From assembly GCA_008711295.1 (NCBI GenBank), contig VUYV01000514.1, forward strand, positions 310,001 through 374,000: 64,000 nucleotides of DNA, given 5' to 3'. The notes below the pieces were generated by a model that saw nothing but the letters and a program-made list of their open reading frames with translations, was not told where the DNA came from and did not search any database. Below are positions 45,931 through 59,900 of this stretch, piece by piece (position 1 is the stretch's first letter; every line of letters starts with the position of its first letter). Made by a program: the position numbers and the translations under genes. Source of the stretch: Anarhynchus alexandrinus (lineage: Eukaryota; Chordata; Aves; Charadriiformes; Charadriidae).

Positions 45931-48900
45931 GCAGATGGATGTTTTCTGCCAGACCCCTCTATGCAAGAGTGGAAGGCACTGGCCAGACCCTGAGCACCCC
46001 TTTGCATCAGGTCTTACCTGTGTAGGAGAGGGCTTGCTGGGGCAGAGCATTGCAGGCAGGTTCTCTGGGTTACACTAGAAAAAGAGGGCTTTCACCACTA
46101 AAGTTCTGCCATTACCAAATTAAATTAATTAAACATAACAGCACAAAATCAACCAGACCTTCTCCAGAGCTTTTGCTAGTATAAAACAGCAAAAATCAAA
46201 TCCTCTTTCCTGAGCATTGTTAAGTCAAAACACCCAGCTTGGAAAATGACCCATGACCCAGGGGACGCCTCGTGCCAGGAGGACGGTTCCCCACCACGTA
46301 GGCTGAAAGGGATTCTCTGTTTTCTTTGAGCCGCGGATGGCCTATGGCACACAGACACGTAGCTTGGACTGCCTCCAGCAGCGAGCGGGGATATACATGC
46401 ACACGAATTCATCACACTGTCGTATGAGATTATTTCCTTATGCAAAGCTGGCTCCCTTCTGGACACAGAAATTCCCCCTCTGCTTCCAGCCGCTGCCACA
46501 GGGAGGTCTTGCAACCCCTCCTCGGGCACCCTGACCACCAGAAAGACTGGGTGGCTATGGGCCAGCCGTGCCATGCCCGGCATCCCTGCAGGGCAGAGTG
46601 CCCATCCCCCTCATCCCATCCCCCTGACAGCCCCGGCTCAGACCACTTTTTACTGGAAAAAGCACATATGGCCCTGGAAGAAATACGTGCACATGGCCCA
46701 GTGGAGGAAATCCCAGGAGTTTTACGGCCAGGCACTTGTCTCTGGAGGTTCCCCAGGGACTCAAGGTACATACACAAGAGCGTAAGGAGTATTATAATTA
46801 TAGATTTTCCTTTGGGAAAACAGTCCATTCAGTGCACAGGGATCGCCAGGGCCAACACCTGAATTGTGACTAAAAGTGGAGCATCCTTCTGGTTGCCCCA
46901 GCATAAATCCATGGGATGAGCAATTTGAGATATTAGCTAGAGTAACCCACAAACTGTATTTTAACCCCCTGACACACCGCCAGCTCTTTGGCTCCTGGGT
47001 AATTTAGCCAGTCACTTTCCAGATGCACTTATTCTTTCTCCTTTTAACAAGCCTTCAGGGCAGAGGATGAGAGAGAAGTTGTCACGCTCTCATTCTGCAA
47101 AGAAAGTGTACTGCCTCCGCAGAGAGTGTGAAATACAGTCCAGCAGGCTGAAACCATGAAGAAGCAGAGCCTGCCCATAGGATCAGGTAAGAACACTGGC
47201 TTTTTTAAAAATATATTTTACTGTCAGTGTCTTCACCACAAAACATAAATCCTTACGTGATCTTTTTTTTCAGGATCCCCCTGTTTGCCAGCAGTAAACA
47301 TCTGAGAGCTGTTTTTATTCCCACAGCAGTTTATTGCTGTGCAAATACCATAATTTTCAGTCTCTACAAACAGAGAGAGATCCTCGTCCACCCAGTTTGT
47401 TACTATACTTGCTGGGCAGAGTGATGTACTAAAAGTCATGATTCCCCTCGATGTCCAAAGTGGAATTCCGGCTTTTAACTCTTTCCCTGCCTATGCAGGC
47501 TTAGGGTTATTCTCCCTAATGTTGACTCCAGTTGGAGAATCCACCCCACTTTCTCCCTCCCATGTTGACCATCTGCAGAGGAAGGAATAGCCACACAGTT
47601 ACTGAGCTACACTGTCAGCCCACGGAAATTGGCACGGCTTCATTGAAGGCGCCATGCTGAAGATACCCGGCTTCGGAGCATATGGCCTTAGTTCCAAAAT
47701 AATAATTAGTCCCTGTTCACGAACTACAGTTGGTCATTTCCCTTTCTTGTCTCCCAGTTTTGGTTGCATAAATCCAGGGCCCTGTATCATGGTAGCATAG
47801 GTCAACTCAACATCTTCCAGTCTGTCTGTATACGCCTGGCCACGAGGAGCGAGCTTGCTTGCCCCAGCGAGCATCCTTGGCGTGTACCACTGCAGGAAGG
47901 GGCAAGTCCAGCTGGATTTAGGTGGCCTCTCAGGCTGTTACAGGTATAGATGGGTCAGCTCCTCTAACAGAGGGCACACAAGCAAATGATGTAAGTCTGC
48001 AATCCTAGATGACTTTGGTTACTAATCCGGTTGACCAGGAATCAAGAAATGAAAGCAGGAAGCAATTAGGAATAAGCTGGAAAGAAGAGCAAACAGTATC
48101 AACTGAATCAGGTTTCTCAAACACACAGTTCAGCTGGGCTGGGGACATCCAGTTTCCCATGGAAGCAAATGGTGATATCAGATCAAGGATAAAGAAAGGG
48201 ATACGTATATAAATCCCATAATTTCATCAATAAATAGAGGCCAAAATCTGTTGTTAAATTAGCATATATACTGAGCAGTTGTGCCACTGCAATCACTAGG
48301 ATTATGCATGAGTTTTCAGTCCCTGCTACCTGATAATGCTTTCCTGCTTAAACAGTTCACAGTGGCACTGAGGTGAAGATTGGTCCAGGTGTGACCAAAT
48401 CCACTTAATTAAGGCTCCTCAAATGCTTAATGCGATGGTTCTCCTAATTCCTTATATATTTATTATGGAAATGAAGTGCCTTCAGAGACCTCCAGAGCGT
48501 GAGTCCTGGATCACGGATACATAACGGGGGCCCAGGAAGAACTTCCAGGTGCAGAGGCGTAACTCAGCCACAGCCTTTCCTTTCTGTGGAAAGGAAATCC
48601 AGGTAAGTAGATTGTAAGGGGGCTAGCAGTGTCCCCTCTCACCGAGCCAAAGGGAAAAGTGGGGCCGTGAGGCACCTGCTCTACCAGCCTAAATTCAGCT
48701 CTATGGGGAAAATCAGAGATATACTTAAGGAGACCCTGATCCCATTAGCAAACACATCCATCTTTCCTGTCTATTAGATGTACCACTTTGCTCCCAGATA
48801 AAGGGAGCTGAGCACAGCCGGTACCTTGAAGATCAAACTCAGAGTTCAGTCTTGCACCTGAACAAGCAAAGGACACCTCTCAAAGAGATCCTACAATTAT

Positions 48901-50089
48901 ACTGAGATATCTTCGTCTAAATATTTTAATGCACTTTCTTGACAGAAAACATTTTCATAAGTACGTACATTTCTTTTATCATTGAAATGCAGTACATGGG
49001 TTGTTTGGGTTTTTTTCAAATCAAATCCTTGTGTAAAGTGTTCCCATTTTTAATCTCTTTCTCATTAAAAGTTTTTTTTCTAAAACTAGCTTTGCTTTCA
49101 TTTTTTGAGAGTCTTTTGAGATTTCCTTTTTTAAACTTCCAGCGAAGATGATATTTTTAACAAGCAGTAATTATAAAACACAATACCTGATAGCTTCCCA
49201 GACAGATGGATCACAAGAGAGTGTAATTGGAGGTGGGTAGGAAATTACACCCCTACCATTCACAGATGCCTCTGTTCCTTAGACAGAGACACGTCTTCTG
49301 ATCCTTGAGAGCTCTTTAATCTAACAAGCACACAGGGAAGAAAATATCCTGCTTATTTCTACGTTGAATGTTGTTGACTACAACTCTGTCAATCAGCGCA
49401 ACCCATTTCAATTAGGTTTTAGACAGTGGATTTTGACAAATCACTGCCTGTTAGAACAAAGTTGCTATTGGAACAAGTTGCTAAATGGCGTGATGCATTT
49501 TCCATTATTTATCCAGTCCTGACTCAAAGTCTCTATCTTTCTAAAATATGTGCTGCAGTCTCACCATAAATTGTTATGTTGGGAGCAGTTTTCATAGTAC
49601 AAAATCTATGGCTTGTGCAGTACTATTCAAAACAGGAGTAAATATTGCACAGAAAAGCCTCAGTCCCCTGTTCAGAAGCAACTTGGGACCACGAACAGCA
49701 ACCATTTTTTGACGAGTTTTATGTTCTCAGGTATCAAGGAAGGACACAAGGCTGCTAAGTCACTCAGGCATTTCTGAATATGCCCAAGTCCTAGGGATAA
49801 CCTCTAGTGTTTCTGGACAATTTCTTGTTCCAGGAATAACCTTTTAAGTTATATGATGAAAGGCTCACCCCCACCCACACAGAAGAGCACAGAGGCACTG
49901 GGGAAGCCCCAGTCAGAGGCAGAAAAACCCTGTTCCAGCCCTCCCAGGGCTGTCCCAGGAGAGCATCAGCCCCATGGGTTGGGTGAGACCCAGCACCGGG
50001 AATCTATGGGGAGAGATCTCTGGGGCACCAAACATACTGAGGGGTTCCCACCCTGGGGAACAGGGCTCATTATGGGATGCAGGGGAAGA
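45931..50089. other. Unassigned non-coding DNA
   Basis: No gene or named repeat was recognised. At 47156 an ATG in a fair context opens a 31-base stretch ending in CAG followed by GTAAGA at 47187, a first-exon-like arrangement with no other support. Another donor-like CCAGGTAAGT occurs at 48600. The segment 48900-49160 is AT-rich with T-runs. Confidence 0.42.
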
Positions 50090-50243
50090 GCATGCTCCAT
50101 CCCTGGAGGTGTTTAAGGCCAGGCTGGACGGGGCTTTGAGCAACCTGGTCTAGTGGGAGGTGTCCCTGCCCATGGCAGGAGGGTTGGAACTAGATGATCT
50201 TCACGGTCCCTTCCAACCTAAACCATTCTATGATTCTATGATT
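50090..50243 (+). mobile_element. CR1 LINE 3' end
   Basis: A well-preserved, 5'-truncated CR1 terminus on the plus strand. It runs through CCATCCCTGGAGGTGTTTAA, GGCCAGGCTGGACGGGGCTT, GCAACCTGGTCTAGTGGGAG, GTGTCCCTGCCCATGGCAGG, GTTGGAACTAGATGATCTTC and GGTCCCTTCCAACC, and ends in ATTCTATGATTCTATGATT, two and a half octamer units. It is the least diverged CR1 3' terminus in the window and the clearest indication of a bird genome. Confidence 0.95.
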
Positions 50244-53200
50244 GTGTGAGACTTATGTTTAGGAAAGGAACCAAAGGCTAGGAAATTGAGAGACTGATAT
50301 GGTTTGGGGAGGAATAGATGTGGGAAAATAAAGGGAAAATGTCATCAAAGGGGCCAGCTGCACATAAAAATGTGTCTGGTGAATATGTTTGTCTGGACAT
50401 GCTACAGTCTGTCCTATCTTCTTAATAAACTCAATTTCTAACTCTTTTATGGGTGTGGGGGTCTCTCTCCTGCATGCATGTGTGTGCAAGGGGGTCTGAG
50501 TGCAGCAACTGGAGTGGGGCTGTGGCCTTGGGACCTCACATGTGTGGGTGCCAGCAACTGGGGAGACTGGGGTCCAGTCTGAGCCCAGCTGCTGGAGGGA
50601 TCTGCCTTATAGATATATACACCTATATATTCCTACTAATGGACCTCTATCCTGCTAAACCAGAGAAGGGGGCGGGATTAGGTAATTTGTGCCATCTGTG
50701 TTTGCGTATTTCTATCTGCTTTACTTTGTGTTACTTTTAGGCTGTGCACATCGGCATGTGTGTGCACTCATGTGCCTACTGGGAACACGTGCTCAGTGTT
50801 GCTGCTGGCTGGGCCAGGGGACGGGGAGCTGCAGCAGCCTCCCCTCTATGGGGCTACTGGTTTTGGCAACGCCTAACATAAGCCTTGTGGATATTTTCAG
50901 GCAAAGTTTGAAATTAAGGGTCCATTATTCTTAAATGAATTGTCAAACGTCTGACTGAAATAAAACATGAGCTGCGATGACCATTAGTGTAGGAACCATG
51001 GAGAAAGTAAATAACAATACCAGATCCTCTTAATAAAACCACAGTATCTCCATTTCCAGCTCAGTCTTGAGCTCTTCTAGCAGGTAAAGAGGTAGACGTG
51101 GTTTGGAAAATGATGGAGAGAAAGCCAAAAAGTAAAGGAGGGGGCATCCTGGGAGGTCTGAAGGCTGTCAGCTCTGTCAGGGCAGAGGACAATTAGATCA
51201 ATGTAAGGCATATTTGTAAGTGTCCTGACCAAGCAGATCAGCCTTGCGAGGACCTGGCGCCCTCCCAAGCTGCTGACACCCGCTGACCCAGAACAGAAGC
51301 AATCAGGGAGGCACGCAGCATGGCCAGCAAGCAAGAAACGTGCACGGAAATACACAACCAAGCCCAGAGTGGGTGGGATGATGGCGCTTCTCCTGATCTC
51401 TCCCTTCACCAACACCAAACGCACCCAAGAAGAAGCGTTTATAAAAATAACATTCACAAAATTAGAAGTCAAGGGGGAGGAGGAGGAACAGAAGGAGTAT
51501 TGACAACGTCAGTATGACAGACAGACGTGCACAGCACTGGCAGTCCAAATCAAAAACCGGGCCAGACAGTCTTTGTTTGTAGGGTCAGTTGGTTGGTTGG
51601 CTTGTTTGTTTGTCTTAATAATAATACCCTGTGGGTTTCCTCTTGTTCATCTTTTGGGTTTTGAGCCTTGTTTTTCTCTCAAGCTTTTCTTCAACAAACT
51701 TAAAGCATTGCTTAGAAAATTACCTTCTTCTGGTGCAAAATGAAACCTGAGATTCTCTTGCGATCACAGGAAATGACACTTAAAGAAAATAATCAGCATC
51801 AAGACCCACACAAGAAAATTGCTGCACCATTACTTTTCCAAGTGACTACAGGAAAGTCCACGTTCCTACAGGTCGAGTGAGGAGGTTTCCCCTCCCCATC
51901 CTCTCCTTTGGCCAAAATAACCCAAACTGCTCAGCTGTGAGGGAAGATTTAGTTTTCCTTAGCTATGGGACAGGCACGGTATGAGGAAAGCACAGAGGTC
52001 CAATGCTGCCTGCACCAACTCCGCCGCAAGTCATGTACTTGGCAGGGCAGAAGGATATTCCTCTTCAAGTAGATTTGCTGTTGCTATAACCAGGAATGGG
52101 CTGCAAAGTGCCTGAGGCAAAATAGCAGGATCCCTCTATTTTAAGGAATGTGTGTGTATGCTGAGTATATAAACCAGATCTGACATCCAAAGCGGCAGAC
52201 AAAATTAAAAGAAAATGAAAAGAATGCTATTTATGACTGAAAAAAAATCACTTTAAGATTAGAAACAAGCAAAAGAGAGTCGGAGAACTATATAATCCTG
52301 TTGCCTTGTCTCTTCCAGTGTTTTGAAACAGCAACAGAAAGAGCCATGACATCAATGTTTAAAATGCAGCACATGCCCCAAATGTTTTTACAGTGGCTGT
52401 TCACAAGCAGGGTTAAGCTCTACTGCAGCATAGCCAGATTTATCACTTCAGCCAGTTACCCACAGAATGAGATGTGCGTACCCGAGAGATCAAGTATTAC
52501 AGCCCATCAGCCACTCCTGAAAAAACTGGCCTGACCAAACAGATTGAAAGCTCGGCTGCTAAGCGGTAACCTGCTCACTAATTACCCATTTCACATATAA
52601 CAATTGACTTACCTTTCCATTATGATTATCATATCATTACCCACCTTTCCTGGGCTACCTGCACCCTCTGTTGCTCCAGGGACTGCCCCACATGTAGGTG
52701 GATGGGGGCAGTGGGAACCCACCACTGCTACAGGACTGCCAAGTCTCAGCCTGAAGCCACAAGCCGTGCATTAAACACCGGTATACCATGCCTTTTTGAG
52801 GCAAGAGCAGCTTTTTCTTAGTGTTTGTCCGAGGCCTCGGTCACAGGAATTAACAGCGGTTAATTCAGTGATGTATATCAGACGCTGCTCTCTGCCCTGG
52901 CTGTGCATCCTCCTGCCAGACCTCCAGTGCATCTGCTGCCTCCTCCGTGGGAAAAGATGGGATTTTCACCTGTGTGCTCTCTATTTAAGCTGGTGACCAC
53001 CAGCTAACACCTCCTGACTCCAGCGTCCTCTGGCTCTCACTGATTTGACGCAGAAGGGCCCCAGCTAACAGAGGCACAGGGCAGCACCAACACAGCTCTC
53101 TGCAGGGCAAAGTCACTCAGATGTGCTTGCCAGTCTCCTGCCAGAGTTCTATCCACCCCCAGGAAGGACCTCACGTTCTCTGTGAAGCAGCAAGCACAGC

Positions 53201-53716
53201 AAACCAAGACCACACTGAGCTGGCCTTGAAGTCCAGCTCCCGTGAAACTTCATTTTTATGTTGACACGGGCTAAAAAGAGAGCATCCACCTTCCAATTTC
53301 CTGTCTGCAGCCACTCTGAAGCTGGCCCATATTATTTAAGCATATTTTTTTAATGTTAAATTAAAAAATTCCTTCATGTAATAGACAAAAAATATTACAG
53401 ATGCTGGAAGATTTCTAATGTTTCACCTGAAATGCACATATTAGATTAAAGCCTTGGACACAGTGTCTGAATTAATGTAGATCATTGAAAAGAAATAATT
53501 GCTAAATTTAACCTTATACGGGGAAACTATTCAGTGAAGGTGGATAATTGCAAAACAAGGCATGTAGGACTAGACAGGAACACAGATTCTACCTCAGTCA
53601 CTATCTATATCAAAGTGCTTGAGAAAGAGGTGATTATTTCAGGGAATATATGTAACAGCACATAAATCCTTCATCTATAATGCCTCCAGTGCAGCCTAAA
53701 TTCGTAAGTAACAGTC
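50244..53716. other. Unassigned non-coding DNA
   Basis: No gene or named repeat was recognised. TG-rich wording appears at 50455-50545 and a GGTT/TTTG run at 51580-51620. The minus frame 51077-51472 (131 codons) has no recognisable domain and is probably chance. Confidence 0.45.
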
Positions 53717-53972
53717 ATCCAGCTCAGCATTGCTCCGTGGGGCCCATGGGCAACCCACAATCCATAAAGCGCCAGAAGGTGGTCCATGAGTCGACTGCAG
53801 AAAAATAATTAAGAAACTAAACCAAAACACACACATGCCATCCCACGCAGTTGGCAGGTGCTTATGTCAGTGCCTGCCCACAGGCACCGTTTGCTCCCTG
53901 GCTGCTGGTGCTCAGATCAAAAAGGCTTGTTGGTCCTTTGATTTTAAAAGCTTGAGAAACGCTCATTTAGCT
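53717..53972 (+). mobile_element. hAT-like non-autonomous DNA transposon with target-site duplication
   Basis: The element body spans 53725-53964 (240 bp). Its left end CAGCATTGCTC and the reverse complement of its right end (GAGCGTTTCTC) agree at 8 of 11 positions. The flanking octamers ATCCAGCT (53717-53724) and ATTTAGCT (53965-53972) agree at 6 of 8, fitting the 8-bp duplications made by hAT transposases. Internal phrases GGTGGTCCATGAGTCGACTG and GTTGGTCCTTTGATTTTAAAA, then GCTTGAGAAACGCT, are characteristic of Charlie/hAT-type short elements with TTTGAGAAACGCTG ends. It encodes no protein and would have depended on a transposase supplied elsewhere. The divergence indicates an old insertion; the strand label is arbitrary. 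Confidence 0.68.
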
Positions 53973-56900
53973 TCTGTGAAATAGGGCAAAGCTGTGACTT
54001 CGGCTCCCAACGCCTGCACCTTCTCCCACTGCAATCAGGAACGTGCTACCGCCTCCCTACTCTCTCTCCATCACGCAGAAACTACCAGCAGGATTTTCCC
54101 TGGCCAGCAACAGAAGCAGGTCCAAGCCGCAAAATCTGCATCTTGAGTCAAATTTCCTCAAAACTCTTCCCCAACCTGCTCCCAAATCCCCTGGTCAGTA
54201 GCATTAGCGGGGGACAGGACTGGACCCCGCTGTGCTGAGATGGCCGGTGGGCAGCGTTACCGCTCCAGCAGCGATGCCGCTTCATCTACCCGCTGCGGGA
54301 TCAGCCCACCCACGGTCCCCTGCCTGGCAGCAGGACAAGAAGTGCCTGGTCTGAAGGGTCTCCAGTGCAATGGAGTTAAACCGCAGCTACAACCAGAGGG
54401 ATGCAGCTCATCCAGTAGTTAAAGAAAAGGTGAAAGGACCCCATTATTTATAAACCGGGCATCCTGACATCACCAAATGAAAACAAAGATTGAGAAATAA
54501 TAACATAATAAAATATTTGCAATTACTGCAGACCCCACAGTTTTCCAGTGAGCAGTTAGCATGACCTGCTAGGAGCCATTGGGTATGCATGTTTAGCTGA
54601 TTGATAGATTTTATTAGTAAAGCAGATTTTTCTGTTTCAAGATCTGTTCCAGTCTCCAATTAGGGGTAAGAGAATATTGTTTCTCCCCAATAAAGAAACC
54701 AGCATCTTATAATTGCTCAGACAGAAGAAAAATGTTTTTCAGGGATTATTTTTTTTAACGACCCTTCATTTAAAGAAAAGATGTGCTTTCCCCCTCCGCC
54801 CCCCATGTGTGTGCAGAACCAGGACCTGCAAGCTCCCTGTTTCTCCTTGTTTGGGGCTAACATCAAAAAATTGCCTGACGGTTTTTCTAAGAGCCAAGAA
54901 AGTCAGCTAGTAATCATGTGGGGTTGTGTGGCCAAAGGTACATAAACTGACTTCACATGGGACCAGCAGTAGATCAGATTGCATTGGGCGGAATGAAATA
55001 AAAAATCCCAGAAGTCTAGTTTCTTTGGAAATGTACCAAAACTGTCTCGCTATACCAACCTGGCACATCATATGTAAAAAAGTGACTATTTCCTAGTACA
55101 GTATATGGGGTGTTTTATAGAAGTCAAAAAATCAGAATGGCCTTAGTTTGACATCGTAAACACAATATACCGTAATGTCATTGAGAGACTACTTGTTAAC
55201 CTACTTGTCCCAAGATTAAATGCTGAAATTGAGCACACAGACCTACCTACAGTTTCCCTCCGAGCACAGACATGCCGGAAAAATCTCTTTGCCATACAAC
55301 TTGGAAATAATTACGATAACTACGTAATAGTAGAAACCACTTCTGTTTAATTCACTGATATTATTTACATCGGCCCAGAGAATTTACAGTGCTGGAAAGC
55401 GACGTTATGAGAATGACACCTTCCTGTGCAGCCAACCATCTCCCTATCTGCCCCTACAGCTCCTGCTTGCTTTGAAAGCAAGGCTGTGTTTGTAGCCAGG
55501 GTTTATTCTTTCTCCCAGGGGGTCGCTCCCCACGAGGGGAGCCGATGACAGGAGCCCACATGACAGGAGCCCACCACCAGGATGGAGCAACCAGGTCCGC
55601 ATCAAGGCATCTCCTCAGCCTGGGTTGGCACACCTGATGCCAGACAAGATTTGTTGGTTGGGGGTTTTTTCCCCTACTCAGGACTAGGCCTGTGATGGCA
55701 AGTTTGTGGGTAAAAGGGTTGCAGAGGATTAACAGGTGTCCCTACGCAGCTGATACAGTTTTTGCTTCAGTTCATTATCACCAAAAGCAATCTGCCATGC
55801 GTTGGGTGCAGCTGTAGGCTCGGCAAGAGGGCAGGAGGGAGAGAGCTGCCATAGAAGTCCATGAGCCCAGAGTCACAAACTTCAGTTGTTGAAGTTACTC
55901 CGTTCTTAATCTAGTCATATATTTAGCACGATTAGATTATCTTTTTTTAACGGGCTGCACCGTGTGTCAGAGTTAGTGCATCATTCTTGCAGAATTAGAT
56001 ATATTGTCCCCAGTGTAACTTACAGATCACCAGCAGCCTGGAAGCAGGGATCATTTCACTTTCAAGAAGAAGAAACAATGATATTAAAAGGCATTGCAGA
56101 CAAAAAGCTAATATGGTTTTATGCAAATCAAGGTTTTATTTATGTAAACCAGTACTTGTTAAGATTATTTTCTCGTAGATTAGCTTGTCAACTCCAAAAG
56201 AAAAAATATCTTCACCTCTCAGGCAAGATGCTTAGCCTTTTAGAGCTATGAGACATAAAATGAAGCAACAGCAATTCAATCTGATGACGCTTGCTCTGAC
56301 TCCAGATATGAGTCACCAGGTGTTCATAGGCATGTAGATAGCCAAAAAAGTTAAAAAAGCACTAGGAAACCAGTACCACCAACTGACCTCCTAAGCAGCA
56401 CAAGACCTACACCTAGAAGGTTCTGCCCACAGCTCCTGCGTGCCTAGCTTCCAAAATAACTTTCTGTAGCTACAACCAAGCGAGGACAAATCAGTCATGC
56501 CTGTAGGAGAGTTGCTCCTACAGTTAATGGTTAATAGACGTGTGTAATGACAGTGGCCTTTCTTCCAAAAGTGATCCAGGCAACAAAGAGTCTAAATTCT
56601 ACTTATGACACTTGCTCTTAAAGTCCAAAGGTATTTCCAAAAATGGGAGTCAGACACAAAGTTTTGCACACTCTTTTTTTTTTTTTTCTCCTTGTATGGC
56701 TACTAACATGTAGCAATTAACTCGGCCGCATTGTCATTGCTGCCAACTATCCCCAGCGAGCATTACTGGGTCTCGCAGTTTGCGCTCCTCACTGCATTCC
56801 TCAGCGGTACCAGATGTCAGTCCCTTCCTTTTGGAAGGGCTGAAAACTCATTTCAAGAGAGCGAAAGTCCACAGTCCTTTTTAACCTCTCCATGTCTGTC

Positions 56901-59900
56901 TTGGGGTTTTTTCCTTCTCTTGTCATGAAAGGACAGAGCACTGATGAGCTTAACCCAGTACAAGGTTATTCAAGTTATCTGCTTGCCATTAGGTATCACT
57001 GTGCAGCGCTGAATTATTTATTCCAGCTTCCTAGGCAGGTGTGTGGCAAATTTCCATATAGCTTTAATGGGAATCAGATTGCCAGCTTCAAACCCAAATT
57101 CTTCATCTGCACCACAGCATGACTGTGAAGTGTTGCTGAGCAAGGGCGGGGTGAACAGCTATGTAGGAACAGACCGCACGGTCACAGCTGGAAGAAGTAT
57201 GTGGGTCTCACTTAATAAAACTTGATAGAAAATATTTGTAGCTATACAAAAATATCGACAAAGGCGGCAACATGATACACTTCATGTAACCAACACGATT
57301 CTCTCCCTAGGACAGGCACGTACCATATTTTGAAGCTTGATTATCAGTGGGGATTCAATTTTCAGAGCACGCAGGAGCGCACACACAAAGCACCTGATGG
57401 TAGAGGCAGCTGAGGGTGGCACTGCTCAGCGAGGACATTCCTCACGTGCAGACTTGCTCTGTTCCCATTTCCAGGTGGAAATTCAGAGTGGCACACACCC
57501 AGGATGAAGAGACAGATCCCATCTACACATAAAGTGCATACAGAAAATACAGATGAGCCAGGACAAACCAGGTGGGCTCCTCAACCCTAATGTGGTCTCA
57601 CTGAAGGTACCAGAGGCTGTATTCATTTGACTGACAGTCTGTGTGCACCTGAGCAGGTAACCCCATGCCTCCTCTGCAGTCAGCAGAGATTAGGGCACAA
57701 ACACCTCATCCAAAAGTAGGTGCTGACATCCGGTCCCCTGACCATCGCACACTTCCCTGGGAAGCGCTCAGATGATGAGGTCCAACACAGGCAGCAGAAG
57801 CCAGCTGAGATGAATCGCACCGTGGGCGAGTGATACACAAGAGCCCTTCGCAGGTGGTAGCCTCTAGATGAAAGCCAGCTTGTGTGGCCTCATCAAAGGG
57901 CTTGCCCAGGCCAGCAACCCGGGTGGCACGGCAGCCAGGATCTCGCTGGTACTGGTACTACTGGATCTGGTCAAGGAGTAGGTGGGGTGCTCCCTGGGAG
58001 GTGGCTCCCAGTAGCGCTTCCCCTGCCAAGTCGATTGCTAAACATTTGTCCTACCTGGCCCACAATTAGGAAAGTTTCATGGGGAGCTATGGGATGCGCT
58101 TTCTGCAGAGCACAGTACTCACCGAAATGCCCAGGAAAAAAAAAATCTTGTTTCACAGGAAAATAACAGAATGCCTGTATTTACTGTCTGCCAATGTCAA
58201 ACATTACTCAAAGCCAGATGTTAAAATAAAATGGCCTGATTTTTACTGCCACTACTACTTTGTGCTGATTTGGTCAAAAATAAAAACCCCTTAAAAACAA
58301 GAAAAAACTGCACAGCTCTGGAACAACAAACCAGATCAGCGCGGAAGAACAAAAAGTTGGTACGAACTGACAGTGTCTGAATTTGTTTCTTTTAATAGAT
58401 AAATGTCTGTGATTATCACAAAAGGGGTAGAGCCAGCAGTTTCACTGAAGAGTCCTCGACTGAAGGGTCCTCACTGTCTCCCTAGGCTTGCACGAATTGG
58501 ATGATGGCAAGGCTGGCTTAGCTGCCAGTGGGGCACCCAGGGATGGCTGAGAAGCGATGGTCTCGGTTATGGATGGGCAGAGGGAGAGCTGTGCCTGGAC
58601 ACTAGCTGAGTTGGTGATGTCGTAGTTTGAAGCTGTGCCAATGGCAGGCATACCTTTATCACAGCGGAGCAGACAAAAACATTCGGTACACCTGAAATCT
58701 CAGAGTTGTCTCAAATAACCAAGGATTTAAACAAATTTAAAACACCTCTAAGGTGGCTTCTGTGGGTCCAGCTGCCCAGGGTACTATGCTCCTCAGGTGA
58801 ATCAGGTACTTGGGGATAAGCTGCATCTTAATTATTCACCTAAATGAATAAGAAAATGAAATGGAAATGGAAAGAACAAGGTAAAGTTCCATTTTGGTTA
58901 CTATTTCAATGCACAACACAGAATTCAATACCTGCCGTTGTCTCATCTGGATCCATCTCCAAATGAGGTACTTCAAACCATAACTACCCTTGCAAATTAA
59001 CTCAGTGAGCTGCATATTGAAAATTGAGTTCAAAAGTGAAGTGGAAGCTCTGCAATGCCATTAAATCTTATTCGGAAAGAGACTCGCACACATGAACAGA
59101 AACAGCAGTCACTGGGCAACACAGGATGGTGCCAGGGACGCGATGAACACGGGGGACTCAGTGAAGGGGTTGGGCTCCAAGTTTTGCAGACCTAACTGTC
59201 AAGGACACACTCTGATTCTCCAGAAGAAAGTGTCATCTGTGAACTGAATGACTACTACCTGGGAAAAAGTTTCCTATTCCACCAATTTCATTTCCATTTA
59301 TCATCGCCTCTGCTCAAATCTCTGCTTCCTCTTCCCAGCTCACCAACACTGTCCAACTGCTTGCAGCGGACTGCTCATCACTGGCTCCAGTCTGTTCATA
59401 TTCGTGATTTTTCTACCTAGTTTCAGCTCCCTCCATGCAGCACTCCTCCCACTCAACAATATGAAAATCCACATTTGCATCTGCCTTTAATGTCTTTCTC
59501 ACATATGGGCATTTCTTCAAGTCAGCTAATTTGCTAGGGCAAGTAAAAAGCTCTGCGCCTTTCTCATTCCTCCCTTTTCCTCTACCCCACCAAAAGACTG
59601 TCCTAAATGATCTACCCTTTGCTTATCCTCTAAATGATCACCTTCCTACCTGTGCTTTTGAAACATAACCTGTTTCCGAGCTGGGCCCTGCGCCCCCATC
59701 TCCGCTGCCCTCCAACATACTGGGCTGGCCGAAGCGCAGGCATTCGCTTCTCCCCAGTCGTCCCAGTAAACTCCATGTGCCCCTACCAAAAGCACAACCC
59801 TCGTGAAAATGAAAATCTAGAAACATGGGCCCAAAGCGTGTTTTTCAACCCTTCCATGACAGAAAAGACCAATATTCTCAAATAACCATTAACCTTGTTA

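Noticed and set aside
55545..55574. Perfect 2 x 15-bp tandem repeat
   Set aside because: Two units only, in unassigned DNA; more likely a small local slippage duplication than a functional array.
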